The notes: a model not told the origin generated them from the sequence alone. DNA of 24,268 nt from Pseudonocardiales bacterium (GCA_025465405.1 JAODNL010000110.1:1-24268), one strand, 5' to 3'. Numbered from the stretch's first letter, positions 1-7,241 are shown. Made by a program: numbers and translations.

Positions 1-121
1 TGGGCCCGGCGGTCGGTAGCAGATCGAGCCCGACGACCTCGAGCCGTCCCCACCAGCGAACGACCGGCGAAGACACAGCCATCACCGCGAGGTAGGTCCG
101 CGCCACACCCTCCACCGACAT
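1..121 (-). CDS. 1-acylglycerol-3-phosphate acyltransferase-like (PlsC family), N-terminal fragment
   Basis: Reading the minus strand from the ATG at 121 gives 40 codons that run off the window edge without a stop. The peptide contains RWWGRLEVVGLDLLPTAGP, which matches the segment that in PlsC-type lysophospholipid acyltransferases lies just before the catalytic HxxxxD motif. The motif itself would lie outside the window. The family transfers acyl groups to lysophosphatidate at the inner face of the membrane. A second in-frame ATG at 148 would add nine residues, and neither start has a clear ribosome binding site. The gene is divergent from the aldo/keto reductase. The assignment rests on about 20 residues of family resemblance, so it is tentative. 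Confidence 0.55.
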   Translation of the reverse strand, partial: MSVEGVARTYLAVMAVSSPVVRWWGRLEVVGLDLLPTAGP

Positions 122-239
122 CTGTTCAGCATTGCCTAGGCCGGTCATGGCTGAAAGGGCAGGCCCAGTGATCGTCGACCGCGGCCCTCGGAGCCGGCCT
201 CGTCGCGGGGCCGCCGCGGCCGTGGCGGAGAATGGACGT

Positions 240-1256
240 ATGGAATTTCGATACCTCGGCAGTTCAGGCATGCAGATCTCGGCGATCACCTACGGCAACT
301 GGCTGACCCATGGCTCGCAGGTGGAGAACGACGTGGCCACCCGATGCGTGCGCGCCGCGCTCGATGAGGGCATCACCTCCTTCGACACGGCCGACGCCTA
401 TGCCAACGGCCGGGCCGAAACCGTGCTCGGGTCGGCGCTGAACGGAGTCCGCCGCGAGTCGCTCGAGGTATTCACCAAGGTGTACTGGCCGGTTGGTCCT
501 GAGCCCCGGGGCAAGAATGACACCGGACTGTCGCGCAAGCACATCATGGAGGGCATCGATGGTTCGCTGCGCCGGCTGCAGATGGACTACGTCGACCTGT
601 ACCAGGCGCACCGTTATGACACGTTTACGCCGCTCGAGGAGACGATGCAGGCGTTCGCTGACGTCGTTCGTGCGGGAAAGGCGCTCTATATCGGGGTCAG
701 TGAATGGACCGCCGAGCAGATCCGCGCCGGGCATGCACTCGCGACCGAATTGGGTATCTCGCTCGTGTCCAGCCAGCCTCAGTATTCGATGCTCTGGCGC
801 ATCATCGAAGGCGAGGTCGTGCCGACGTGTGAAGAGCTCGGTATCGGCCAGATCGTGTGGTCGCCGATCGCGCAAGGTGTCTTGAGCGGTAAGTACACGC
901 CGGGCCAGGAGGCGCCGGCCGGCTCGCGGGCCACCGACATCAACGGCGGCGCGAACATGATCAGGCGTTGGCTTGGTGACGATGTGCTCACGCGCGTGCA
1001 GGGGCTCCGGCCGGTCGCCGACGAGCTCGGGCTTTCGATGGCGCAGCTGGCGGTCGCGTGGGTGCTGCAGAACAGCAACGTCTCGGCGGCGTTGATCGGA
1101 GCCTCGCGCCCCGAGCAGGTCGTCGAGAACGCGAAGGCAGCCGAGGTGACGATCCCCGCCGATGCGTTGCGCCGCATCGACGAGATCCTCGGCGACGTGG
1201 TCACCAGCGATCCCGCGACTGTGGCCAAGTCCGTCCCGAGCGAGCGGGCCATCTGA
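240..1256 (+). CDS. Aldo/keto reductase (Kv-beta/YajO-like)
   Basis: A 338-residue protein of the usual aldo/keto reductase length, expected to be a cytosolic NADPH-dependent carbonyl reductase. The catalytic tetrad is visible: D49 and Y54 (in FDTADAYANG), K80 (in VFTKVYW) and H124 (in YQAHRYD). The C-terminal cofactor region (ALIGASRPEQVVENAKA) is also typical. I chose the ATG at 240 because GGAG lies nine bases upstream at 227-230 and the protein then begins MEFRYLGSSG, as family members do. The reading frame is open further upstream to 132, but that extension is arginine/alanine-rich and unlike the family. The natural substrate cannot be read from sequence. It converges with the TetR gene downstream. 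Confidence 0.93.
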   Translation: MEFRYLGSSGMQISAITYGNWLTHGSQVENDVATRCVRAALDEGITSFDTADAYANGRAETVLGSALNGVRRESLEVFTKVYWPVGPEPRGKNDTGLSRKHIMEGIDGSLRRLQMDYVDLYQAHRYDTFTPLEETMQAFADVVRAGKALYIGVSEWTAEQIRAGHALATELGISLVSSQPQYSMLWRIIEGEVVPTCEELGIGQIVWSPIAQGVLSGKYTPGQEAPAGSRATDINGGANMIRRWLGDDVLTRVQGLRPVADELGLSMAQLAVAWVLQNSNVSAALIGASRPEQVVENAKAAEVTIPADALRRIDEILGDVVTSDPATVAKSVPSERAI

Positions 1257-1298
1257 CCGCGGCGGGGAGAGCGGCTGCCGCCTCGCGCACCGCGCTGG

Positions 1299-1865
1299 TC
1301 AGTCGGCGATGAGCTGGGCTACGGCGGTGGTGACGACCTGGCGCCGGTGGGCTCGCGAATGACGCGCGATGAGGGCGTCGTACTCGGGCACCGTCGACGT
1401 CCACAGCGACGACAGATGGAGTACCAGGCCCAGCAGGTCGACTGCGGAGTACCGAGTCGAAAGCGCGCCCTCCTTCTGCGCCGCGGCGATCTTCGCCACC
1501 TTCTCCTTGTTGCTGGCCAGCACGAGTTCAAGGGGGTCGGTCGTTCCGGCGCGTTCGAGTCGATGCCAGGTCGCCAGGCGCTGGACATACGGGCGCTGCT
1601 CGTATGAATCGAACAGTCGGCCGGCGTACTGGGGGAGGTCGTAGGGGTCGATCGGGACATCCCGAACCGTCTCGACGCACATCGCGTTGAAGACCGCGTC
1701 GAACAGTCCGTCCTTGCTCCCGAAGTAGTGGTAGATCTGTGCCTTGTTGCTCTTGGCAGCAGCGGCGATGCGGTCCACTCGGGCACCGGCGATCCCATGG
1801 GCGGCGAACTCGCTGGTTGCGGCGTCCATCAGCCGCCGCCGCGTTGCGTCAGCATCACCGGGCAT
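1299..1865 (-). CDS. TetR/AcrR family transcriptional regulator
   Basis: A 188-residue protein with an N-terminal TetR helix-turn-helix (about residues 10-55, including ARVDRIAAAAKSNKAQIYHY and FGSKDGLFDAVF) and a divergent C-terminal ligand domain. It is transcribed divergently from the SDR gene at 1983, the common arrangement in which the regulator represses both itself and its neighbour and is released by a small molecule. The intergenic region holds two related palindromes (1881-1896 and 1926-1940). On the minus strand a TTGTCA/TATAGG pair with a 16-base spacer (1901-1874) overlaps the first. That places the transcript start within a few bases of the ATG at 1865, so the mRNA may be leaderless. 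The inducer is unknown. Confidence 0.92.
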   Translation of the reverse strand: MPGDADATRRRLMDAATSEFAAHGIAGARVDRIAAAAKSNKAQIYHYFGSKDGLFDAVFNAMCVETVRDVPIDPYDLPQYAGRLFDSYEQRPYVQRLATWHRLERAGTTDPLELVLASNKEKVAKIAAAQKEGALSTRYSAVDLLGLVLHLSSLWTSTVPEYDALIARHSRAHRRQVVTTAVAQLIAD

Positions 1866-1873
1866 GTGCGCAA

Positions 1874-1901
1874 CCTATATAACTAACCGACTAGTTGACA
1901 A
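1874..1901 (-). promoter_or_regulatory. Candidate tetR promoter, possibly leaderless
   Basis: On the minus strand TTGTCA (1901-1896) and TATAGG (1879-1874) are separated by 16 bases and flank the palindrome at 1881-1896. The -10 ends only nine bases before the ATG at 1865, as expected for a leaderless transcript. On the plus strand an exact TTGACA lies at 1895-1900 and could be the -35 of the SDR promoter, but no convincing -10 follows it. Confidence 0.4.
1881..1896. promoter_or_regulatory. TetR operator candidate 1
   Basis: AACTAACCGACTAGTT is an imperfect palindrome (outer AACTA/TAGTT). Its reverse complement begins AACTAGTCGGTTAGT, which matches the second site at 1926-1940 at 13 of 15 positions. 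It sits between the putative -35 and -10 of the tetR promoter, where bound repressor would block transcription. Confidence 0.6.
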
Positions 1902-1923
1902 CCGCCGGGAACGGGTGTCGGAT

Positions 1924-1940
1924 CTAACTAGACAGTTAGT
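1924..1940. promoter_or_regulatory. TetR operator candidate 2
   Basis: CTAACT-AGAC-AGTTAG has perfect six-base arms around a four-base centre and lies 43 bases upstream of the SDR start. It is the second copy of the motif at 1881-1896, in inverted orientation with a centre-to-centre distance of about 45 bases. It would be suited to repressing the SDR transcript. Confidence 0.6.
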
Positions 1941-1982
1941 CGACAGGGCTGACGATCCGTCAGCACCAAGGAAGGATCGACA

Positions 1983-2861
1983 ATGACCAAGGTTTTCCTC
2001 GTTACCGGCGCCTCCCGCGGTCTCGGACGCGAGATCGCGATTGCCGTACTCGATGCCGGGCACGAACTTGTCGCCGGCGCACGCAAGCCGGCCGACCTCG
2101 ACGATCTCGTGCGCACCTACGGCCAGCAGATCCGAGTTGTTCGGCTCGATGTCACCGATCCGGCCGCGGCCATCAGCGCTGTCCAGGTTGCCCTCGATGC
2201 CTTCGGGCGGCTGGACGTGGTTGTCAACAACGCCGGATACGCCAACCTCGCCTCCATAGAGGACATCACTCCCGACGACTTCCGGGCGCAGGTCGACACG
2301 AACCTGTTCGGCGTCGTGAACGTCACGAAAGCTGCCCTTCCCGTGCTGCGCGAGCAGGGCAGCGGCCACATCGTGCAGATCTCCTCTGTCGGCGGCCGAC
2401 TCGCCACCGCGGGGCTGTCGGCCTACCAGTCCGCGAAGTGGGCCGTCGGCGGCTTCTCCTCCGTCCTGGCTCGTGAGGTCGCGCCGCTGGGTATCAAGGT
2501 CACCGTGCTCGAACCGGGCGGCATGCGCACCGATTGGGCCGGATCATCGATGTCGGTCCCTCCCATCAGCGAGCCATACCAGCAGACCGTCGGGGCCATG
2601 GCCGCATTGCACGACGAAGACGCGACGCAGGCCGGCGATCCAGCGAAGGTCGCCCGTGTCGTGCTGGAGATCGCCGACATGGTCGAACCGCCGCTGCGCC
2701 TGCTGCTGGGCTCCGACGCCTACACCTACGCGACAGCCGCCGGCCGAGACCAGCTCGAACAGGACGAACGCTGGCGCGAGCTCAGCACGTCAACGGATCA
2801 TGACGACGCCACCGCGGCACAGCTAGATCCGCTGAATCGCCGGTCGTCGCAACGGGTGTGA
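1983..2861 (+). CDS. Short-chain dehydrogenase/reductase (classical SDR)
   Basis: A 292-residue classical SDR, expected to be a cytosolic NAD(P)(H)-dependent oxidoreductase. The cofactor motif TGASRGLG is at residues 8-15, NNAG at 82-85, and the catalytic triad is S135, Y148 and K152 (YQSAK). The conserved EPGGMRTDWAGSS stretch places it in the subgroup often annotated simply as SDR family oxidoreductase, with an extended C-terminus. The start is supported by AAGGAAGGA at 1968-1976. The gene is divergent from a TetR regulator and is its likely target. A degraded relative lies immediately downstream at 2909-3296. The substrate is unknown. Confidence 0.94.
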   Translation: MTKVFLVTGASRGLGREIAIAVLDAGHELVAGARKPADLDDLVRTYGQQIRVVRLDVTDPAAAISAVQVALDAFGRLDVVVNNAGYANLASIEDITPDDFRAQVDTNLFGVVNVTKAALPVLREQGSGHIVQISSVGGRLATAGLSAYQSAKWAVGGFSSVLAREVAPLGIKVTVLEPGGMRTDWAGSSMSVPPISEPYQQTVGAMAALHDEDATQAGDPAKVARVVLEIADMVEPPLRLLLGSDAYTYATAAGRDQLEQDERWRELSTSTDHDDATAAQLDPLNRRSSQRV

Positions 2862-2908
2862 GCAGTGCGACCTGGCCGTGTACCGACCCGTCCGTGTACT
2901 CAGGAGCT

Positions 2909-3296
2909 ATGACATCGAAGGTCTGGTTCATCACCGGTGCGTCGCGCGGGTTCGGGCGCGAATGGACCATCGCAGCCCTCGAGCGGGGGGACTGGTGACG
3001 CTCATCGAGCCCGGCGGGTTTCGACCGACTGGGCCGGCCCCTCGTCCAGGCGGGCGACGGCGCTTGCCGTTTACGACGGAGTTCGGGAACAGACCAACCG
3101 GCTGCGCGCGACGCGCACGGCGAATCCGGGTGACCCAGCCGCGAGCAGTGCGGCGTTCCTGGCGATCGTCGACGCCGACGAACCCCCGCTGCGGGTCTTC
3201 TTCGGTGACGGTCCGTTGGGCATCGCCGAGCGGGACTACGGATCCCGCCTGGCGACGTTGGCGCAAATGGCAGGACGTGCCGAAGTTGGCGCATAG
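2909..3296 (+). pseudogene. SDR oxidoreductase remnant with internal deletion and frameshift
   Basis: From the ATG at 2909 (GGAG at 2903-2906) the frame encodes MTSKVWFITGASRGFGREW and the next few residues of an SDR cofactor domain, then reaches TGA at 2996. Sequence resembling the distal half of the same family resumes at once: VTLIEPGGF in one frame (2995-3020), then STDWAGPSS and the rest in another (3021-3296), ending QMAGRAEVGA. The central part, with NNAG and the S-Y-K catalytic residues, is missing (roughly 130-150 residues by comparison with the intact SDR upstream). Thus one large deletion plus one single-base frameshift has destroyed the gene. The C-terminal piece is still open but lacks its own convincing start. 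Confidence 0.85.
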
Positions 3297-3299
3297 CAG

Positions 3300-3315
3300 C
3301 TGACGGCGCGGTCAG
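3300..3315. terminator. Small hairpin after the SDR remnant
   Basis: CTGAC-GGCGCG-GTCAG forms a five-base stem with a six-base loop right after the remnant. No T-tract follows, so it could be a weak terminator relic or chance. The rest of the gap up to the SixA stop at 3376 shows nothing else. Confidence 0.2.
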
Positions 3316-3375
3316 TCTCAGTCCTTGCGCCCCGTGGCGTTGAGGTGAACGGGCAGCACGCGCTGGTGACGCCGC

Positions 3376-3888
3376 CTACGTCGAGTCGCCCCGAGCCACG
3401 TCAAAGGTCTTCAGCGTCGCGGTGCGTGGGCGCAGCTCGGCCCAGGCACCGGGTACCTCGAAGACGGCGACACCGCTCGTCGGGAAACCGTCGTGCAGGT
3501 CCTGTCGTTCCCCGTCCGCACCGGTGACGTCGTCGAGAGACTCGGCGAACGCGGCGAACGACGGGTTGTGTCCGACCAGGGCCAGCGTCTGAACGCTGTC
3601 CGGTGCGTCGTGGATTACCTCGAACAGCGCAGCTTCCTGGTTGTCGTAGATCCGGTCATCCACGACGACCTCGACGGCACGGAGGAGTTCGGATTGGGCG
3701 GCCTCCCAGGTCTGGCGCGCTCGCAGCGCGGGCGAGACGACGATGCGGTCGGGGACGACCTCATTCTCGGCAAGAAGCCGCCCGACCGCGGCCGCGTCGC
3801 GGCGACCCCGGGGCGTGAGCGGCCGATCGATGTCCGCCGGGCCCTCGGCGGACTTGGCGTGGCGGATCAGGACCAGTTTCCGTGTCAC
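3376..3888 (-). CDS. SixA-like phosphohistidine phosphatase (histidine phosphatase superfamily)
   Basis: A 170-residue protein of the histidine phosphatase (phosphoglycerate mutase-like) superfamily, close to SixA in length. The N-terminal catalytic motif is LIRHAKS (R9, H10, the His that is phosphorylated). An arginine lies in SPALRARQT (around R56) and the second catalytic histidine is H107 in VGHNPSF. SixA removes phosphate from phosphohistidine in E. coli signalling proteins; in actinobacteria this small branch has no settled substrate. It starts with GTG at 3888 and has only a weak ribosome binding site. The neighbouring VOC gene upstream on the same strand ends 33 bases away and might be cotranscribed. 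Confidence 0.9.
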   Translation of the reverse strand: MTRKLVLIRHAKSAEGPADIDRPLTPRGRRDAAAVGRLLAENEVVPDRIVVSPALRARQTWEAAQSELLRAVEVVVDDRIYDNQEAALFEVIHDAPDSVQTLALVGHNPSFAAFAESLDDVTGADGERQDLHDGFPTSGVAVFEVPGAWAELRPRTATLKTFDVARGDST

Positions 3889-3920
3889 GGCTCAAGTCTC
3901 GCAGGCCGGAATGCAACCGT

Positions 3921-4337
3921 TCAGGCTTTCGGACCCGCGATGTTCACCAGCCAGCTGACACCGAACTTGTCGACGCACATGCCGAAGGTGTCGCCCCACG
4001 GGGCAGGGTTGAGCGGCATGGTGACCGTGCCGCCGGCCGAAAGCTTCTCCCAGTAGCCGCGGAGCTCGTCGTCGTCGTCGCCGCTCAGCGAGATCGAGTA
4101 GTTGGTACCGGGCGTGTAGTCCATGCTGTTCGGCGTATCGGATGCCATGAGGGTCAGCCCATTGTCGGTGGCGAGCATGGAATGCATGACTTTGTCCTGC
4201 TCGGCCGGGTCGTCGCTGGCCCCGAACTCGCCGAACGTGCTGCGGGTCAGCTCGCCGCCGAAGACGGACTGGTAGAACGTCATCGCCTCGCGTGCGGTGT
4301 CACGAAAACTGAGATAGGGGTTGAGCTGGGTACTCAC
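3921..4337 (-). CDS. VOC family protein (PhnB/3-demethylubiquinone methyltransferase-like)
   Basis: A 138-residue single glyoxalase/bleomycin-resistance (VOC) fold protein of the PhnB-like type. It opens with STQLNPYLSFRDTAREAM and contains FYQSVFGGEL, a METHIONINE-rich middle with GLTLMASD, and ends WGDTFGMCVDKFGVSWLVN. Despite the family name in databases, these proteins lack a methyltransferase domain, and their activity is generally unknown. The GTG at 4337 is preferred because GGAGG lies eight bases upstream; the frame is open to 4559, but that extension runs antisense through bluB. The gene is divergent from bluB, with 70 bases between starts. Confidence 0.9.
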   Translation of the reverse strand: MSTQLNPYLSFRDTAREAMTFYQSVFGGELTRSTFGEFGASDDPAEQDKVMHSMLATDNGLTLMASDTPNSMDYTPGTNYSISLSGDDDDELRGYWEKLSAGGTVTMPLNPAPWGDTFGMCVDKFGVSWLVNIAGPKA

Positions 4338-4407
4338 GGCAACAGCCTCCTCGCTGGTCGGTTGGCCGATTGTCCCCCAGCGCCGTGTTGCTAGCATCCG
4401 CTTCTGT

Positions 4408-5070
4408 ATGTCAACGGATCTGTACGACGTCATCAACCGCCGCCGCGACGTGCGCGCCGAGTTCACCGGAGCGCCGATCGGTCCGGACGTGCTGTTGCGG
4501 GTTCTGGAGGCGGCACACGCAGCGCCGAGTGTCGGCCTGACCCAGCCTTGGGACTTCATTCTCGTCAGCGACGGAGATCTTCGTCGGCGCTTTCGCGATC
4601 ACGTGCGCGATGAGCAAGCGCGGTTCATGAAGTCACTGTCGGCGGAACGGGCGGAGACGTTCGCTCGGATCAAGATCGAGGGCATTCTGGAGTCTTCGCT
4701 CGGAATCGTGGTGACATACGACTCCGACCGCGGCTCACCGGCTGTGCTCGGGCGGCATGCCATCGCCGACGCGGGCTTGTACTCGTCATGCCTGGCTATC
4801 CAGAACCTGTGGCTGGCCGCGACCGCCGATGATCTGGGCGTCGGCTGGGTTTCCTTCTACCGTGAGCCGTTCCTTCGCCAACTCCTGCACATACCCGAGC
4901 GGATAAGGCCGATCGCGTGGCTGTGCATCGGACCCGTCACGCACTTCGAACCCGATCCCGATCTAGAGCGGCATGGTTGGCGGGCGCGCCGGCCGCTCGC
5001 GGATGCGATCCATCGCGACCGGATGTTCGACAGCGATCCGTCGGCGTCGTCGGGGGTCACGCTCACGTGA
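4408..5070 (+). CDS. bluB: 5,6-dimethylbenzimidazole synthase BluB
   Basis: A 220-residue nitroreductase-fold protein of the BluB family, which uses oxygen to convert reduced FMN into 5,6-dimethylbenzimidazole, the lower ligand of cobalamin. Family hallmarks are visible: RRRDVRAEF near the N-terminus (D14, equivalent by motif to the catalytic aspartate described for Sinorhizobium BluB), APSVGLTQPWDF (39-50), VVTYDSDRG, LGRHAIADAGLYSS, and IQNLWLAATADDLGVGWVSF, whose serine 149 fits the second conserved catalytic position. The ATG at 4408 gives the family N-terminus; the ribosome binding site is poor. No other cobalamin gene or B12 riboswitch is visible nearby, so it acts at a distance from any remaining pathway genes. 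Confidence 0.93.
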   Translation: MSTDLYDVINRRRDVRAEFTGAPIGPDVLLRVLEAAHAAPSVGLTQPWDFILVSDGDLRRRFRDHVRDEQARFMKSLSAERAETFARIKIEGILESSLGIVVTYDSDRGSPAVLGRHAIADAGLYSSCLAIQNLWLAATADDLGVGWVSFYREPFLRQLLHIPERIRPIAWLCIGPVTHFEPDPDLERHGWRARRPLADAIHRDRMFDSDPSASSGVTLT

Positions 5071-5081
5071 ACGCGCTTGCA

Positions 5082-5894
5082 TCATGGCCGGCCGGCGCCG
5101 GGTACTGACGCTTGCGCGATGAGGACTTGGCCGGTCCGCGGCTGATCGGTCATGTGCTCCATGCCGCGCCACTCGGCAGCCAGCATGAACAAGGTCGTTC
5201 CGTCGGAGCCACCGAGCATGCACGCGAAACAGCCGCGGTCGAGGTCGATCGTCTGCAGCACCTGACCGCCCTCGCGTACACGCACGCAGCGCTTGTTCGG
5301 CACGTCGCCGTACCAGATGGCGCCCTCAGCATCGAGGCAGATGCCGTCGGGAAATCCGTCGCCCAGGTCTGCCCATAGCCGCCCGGCCGACAGGCTGCCG
5401 TCGGCGGCGACGTCGAAGGCGGTGAGCCGGTTGCCATGCGATTCAGCCACGATCAGCGTCGAGTTGTCCGCCGTCATCGCCATGCCGTTGCCGAACGCCA
5501 GGCCCTCGGCCACCTGGCGCGCAGCGCCGTCGGCGGACACCAGCGCGACGACGCCGCCACTGTCGACGTAGGCGTTCCCGCGTCCGTCCACGACGATCTC
5601 GTTGAAAACGCTGTCGATGCTGCCGAGGTTGGCATGCGTCACCAGCGACCCGTCGGGCTCTCTGCGCAGTACCAGCGCCTCCCGGCCGGAAACGACCAGA
5701 AGGCGCCCATCCGGCAACCAATCGATCGAAAACGGAAAGGTCGTGGGGACGCGAGCCACGACCTCGCTGCGGCCACGGAGATCGACCGCGACTACCTCCT
5801 CCGTGCACCAGTTGGACAACCACAGCCGGCCGTCGTGCCAACGCGGGGACTCGCCGAAGGCAAGACCGGTGAGCAGAACGCTCGGTTCGGACAT
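5082..5894 (-). CDS. SMP-30/gluconolactonase/LRE family beta-propeller hydrolase
   Basis: A 270-residue six-bladed beta-propeller of the SMP-30/regucalcin family, metal-dependent lactonases that hydrolyse sugar or aromatic lactones. The probable metal ligands are in their usual contexts: E15 (FGESPRWHDGRLWLSN), N98 (SVFNEIVVDGRGNAYVD), N136 (FGNGMAM) and D183 (FPDGICLDAEGAIWYG). The ATG at 5894 has GAGGAG five bases upstream, so I prefer it to the in-frame start at 5936. The gene ends 11 bases after bluB, convergent with it, and is divergent from the Smr gene. The substrate cannot be inferred. Confidence 0.92.
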   Translation of the reverse strand: MSEPSVLLTGLAFGESPRWHDGRLWLSNWCTEEVVAVDLRGRSEVVARVPTTFPFSIDWLPDGRLLVVSGREALVLRREPDGSLVTHANLGSIDSVFNEIVVDGRGNAYVDSGGVVALVSADGAARQVAEGLAFGNGMAMTADNSTLIVAESHGNRLTAFDVAADGSLSAGRLWADLGDGFPDGICLDAEGAIWYGDVPNKRCVRVREGGQVLQTIDLDRGCFACMLGGSDGTTLFMLAAEWRGMEHMTDQPRTGQVLIAQASVPGAGRP

Positions 5895-6020
5895 CAGGAC
5901 TCCTCGGGTCGGCCGCCCGGCGCGGGCGACGCTCACGATCTATACGAAGCGAACCCGTCCGTTTCGACACCAACGGCGCAACTCGCGAGCGCGTCGGTAC
6001 GGGGGGCGCATCATGATCGG

Positions 6021-6275
6021 GTGAAGCTGAAGCTCGACCTGCACGACATCTACAACAGCGGCGACGAGATCGAGCGTGCGCTTCGTGCCGTCATCGACCG
6101 CGCTGTGGCGACGAAGGCCCCCCTTGTCGAGATCATTCCGGGAAAGGGCTCAGGACAGCTGAAGAAGCGGGTCCTGCGGTTCCTCGACCGCAAGGAGATC
6201 AAGGCGCTGTACCACCGCGTGGAGAAGGATTCCGACAACTTCGGTCGCGTCTTCGTCCATTTCCGCTGGAAGTAG
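6021..6275 (+). CDS. Small Smr (MutS2 C-terminal-like) domain protein
   Basis: An 84-residue stand-alone Smr domain. It begins with the LDLH motif (KLKLDLHDIYNSG) and contains the glycine-rich loop IIPGKGSGQLKKRV, ending FGRVFVHFRWK. Smr domains are nicking or branched-DNA/RNA endonucleases in MutS2 and related proteins. In this short actinobacterial form proline occupies the place of the histidine found in the usual HGKG/HGRG loop, so nuclease activity should not be assumed. The GTG start at 6021 gives exactly the domain, although no strong ribosome binding site precedes it. It is divergent from the lactonase and converges with the DksA-like gene. Confidence 0.88.
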   Translation: MKLKLDLHDIYNSGDEIERALRAVIDRAVATKAPLVEIIPGKGSGQLKKRVLRFLDRKEIKALYHRVEKDSDNFGRVFVHFRWK

Positions 6276-6304
6276 CGTCCCGGCTCCGGAGGTCGTAGCG
6301 GTGT

Positions 6305-6658
6305 TCAGCGGCCCGGATGTGAGGCGCAGGCAATGCATCGACGGGCCAAGGGCACCGCCGCGAGTCGCTCGTCGCCGATTGCGACCCCGCACCGCTCGCA
6401 TCGTCCGTACTGCCCGGCGGCCAGGCGACGTAACGCGTCCTCACCGTCGCGCAGGTGTTCCCTGGCCTGGGCGAGCAGCGCGGCAAGCTGGGCGCGTTCG
6501 AAGGCGACCGTCGAGCCTTCGGGATCATGCTCGTCGTCGAGGTTGCTGTCCGCCGACGCAGCTGTCACCTCCGCCAGCTCGGCCGCTATCGCCGTAACGC
6601 GAGCATGGGCGGCCGTCCGGTGCTCCGTCAGGATCCGCCGCACCTCGTGCTCGTCCAT
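6305..6658 (-). CDS. DksA/TraR family C4 zinc-finger protein
   Basis: A 117-residue protein with an N-terminal alpha-helical coiled-coil hairpin (about residues 1-80) and a C-terminal four-cysteine zinc finger, C87-x2-C90 and C108-x2-C111 (CERCGVAIGDERL to RCIACA). DksA/TraR proteins insert into the RNA polymerase secondary channel; DksA works with ppGpp. The hairpin tip here reads DDEHDPEGSTVAFERAQ and does not carry the DxxDxA motif of true DksA, so it is better called TraR/DksA-like. The ATG at 6658 has GAAGGA just upstream. It lies 22 bases after the truncated haemoglobin gene on the same strand, consistent with one transcript. Confidence 0.92.
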   Translation of the reverse strand: MDEHEVRRILTEHRTAAHARVTAIAAELAEVTAASADSNLDDEHDPEGSTVAFERAQLAALLAQAREHLRDGEDALRRLAAGQYGRCERCGVAIGDERLAAVPLARRCIACASHPGR

Positions 6659-6680
6659 CCGTCCTTCGTACCCCGTGAGC

Positions 6681-7145
6681 TCAAGCCGGGGACACCTGCA
6701 ACCCGTCCCAGGACCATCGCGGCATGACCATTCCGTCCGGAACTGCTGACGGCTCCACGAGCGAATACGCAAGCACGTCGTCCACCGACCACTGCATGTA
6801 GGCGCGCAGCGCCGCACGGAAGTCGGCATCATCGGGCAGCCCGGCGTCGTCGGCCGCACGGACGAAGCAGTCGACGAACCGCCGACCCAGGTCTCGCATG
6901 TCCCCGTTGCCGGAATGCATCTGCATCACTGACGACTGATCGCCGCACGACTGCGAGAACGCAGGCGGCCCGCCCATCACCTCAGCCCAATACGCGGCCA
7001 GTCGCTCGACGTGCTGCGGGTGCTGATCGGGATGCGAGAACGGGTGATTCAGCTCCGGGTCCTGTACGCACCGCGTGTGGTGTGCCGTCGCCAGCGCTAG
7101 GAAGGCCGGCTCGCCGCCGGCGAACTCGAACAGCGTGGGACGCAT
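6681..7145 (-). CDS. Group II-like truncated haemoglobin
   Basis: A 154-residue globin-like protein of the truncated haemoglobin superfamily. It shows PAFLALATAHHTRCVQDPEL, then HPQHVERLAAYWAEVMGGP, then MQMHSGNGDMRDLGRRF. The histidine in that last stretch (H77) fits the proximal haem ligand by position, and FVRAADDAGLP is the usual following helix. Such proteins bind oxygen or NO and often act in detoxification or redox protection. The ATG at 7145 begins MRPTLFEFAGG; the upstream in-frame extension (to 7220) is translated from the 19-base repeats and is not credible. Same-strand neighbours are the ECF sigma gene upstream (96 bases) and the DksA-like gene downstream (22 bases). Confidence 0.88.
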   Translation of the reverse strand: MRPTLFEFAGGEPAFLALATAHHTRCVQDPELNHPFSHPDQHPQHVERLAAYWAEVMGGPPAFSQSCGDQSSVMQMHSGNGDMRDLGRRFVDCFVRAADDAGLPDDADFRAALRAYMQWSVDDVLAYSLVEPSAVPDGMVMPRWSWDGLQVSPA

Positions 7146-7171
7146 GACGTGAGCGTCGCACGGCAACCGCG

Positions 7172-7228
7172 CCACGCGCCATGCGCGCCGCCACGCGCCA
7201 TGCGCGCAGCCACGCGCCATGCGCGCCG
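7172..7228. repeat. Three tandem copies of a 19-base repeat
   Basis: The unit CCACGCGCCATGCGCGCCG occurs at 7172-7190, 7191-7209 (one to two changes at the end) and 7210-7228, back to back. Each unit contains CGCG-CCATG-CGCG, so it can form a small hairpin. The array lies between the ECF sigma stop (7242) and the truncated haemoglobin start (7145), so in any cotranscript it would be a structured leader for the globin gene. Confidence 0.9.
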
Positions 7229-7241
7229 CCGCGGGAATGGA

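Noticed and set aside
132..239. Upstream 36-residue extension of the aldo/keto reductase
   Set aside because: Arginine/alanine/proline-rich, unlike any family member. The ATG at 240 has a good ribosome binding site.
4338..4407. Possible B12 riboswitch before bluB
   Set aside because: The region is only 70 bases long, too short for a cobalamin riboswitch, and no B12-box-like sequence is seen.
7172..7228. Possible CRISPR-like array
   Set aside because: Units are directly adjacent with no spacers, only 19 bases and three copies, and there are no cas genes.
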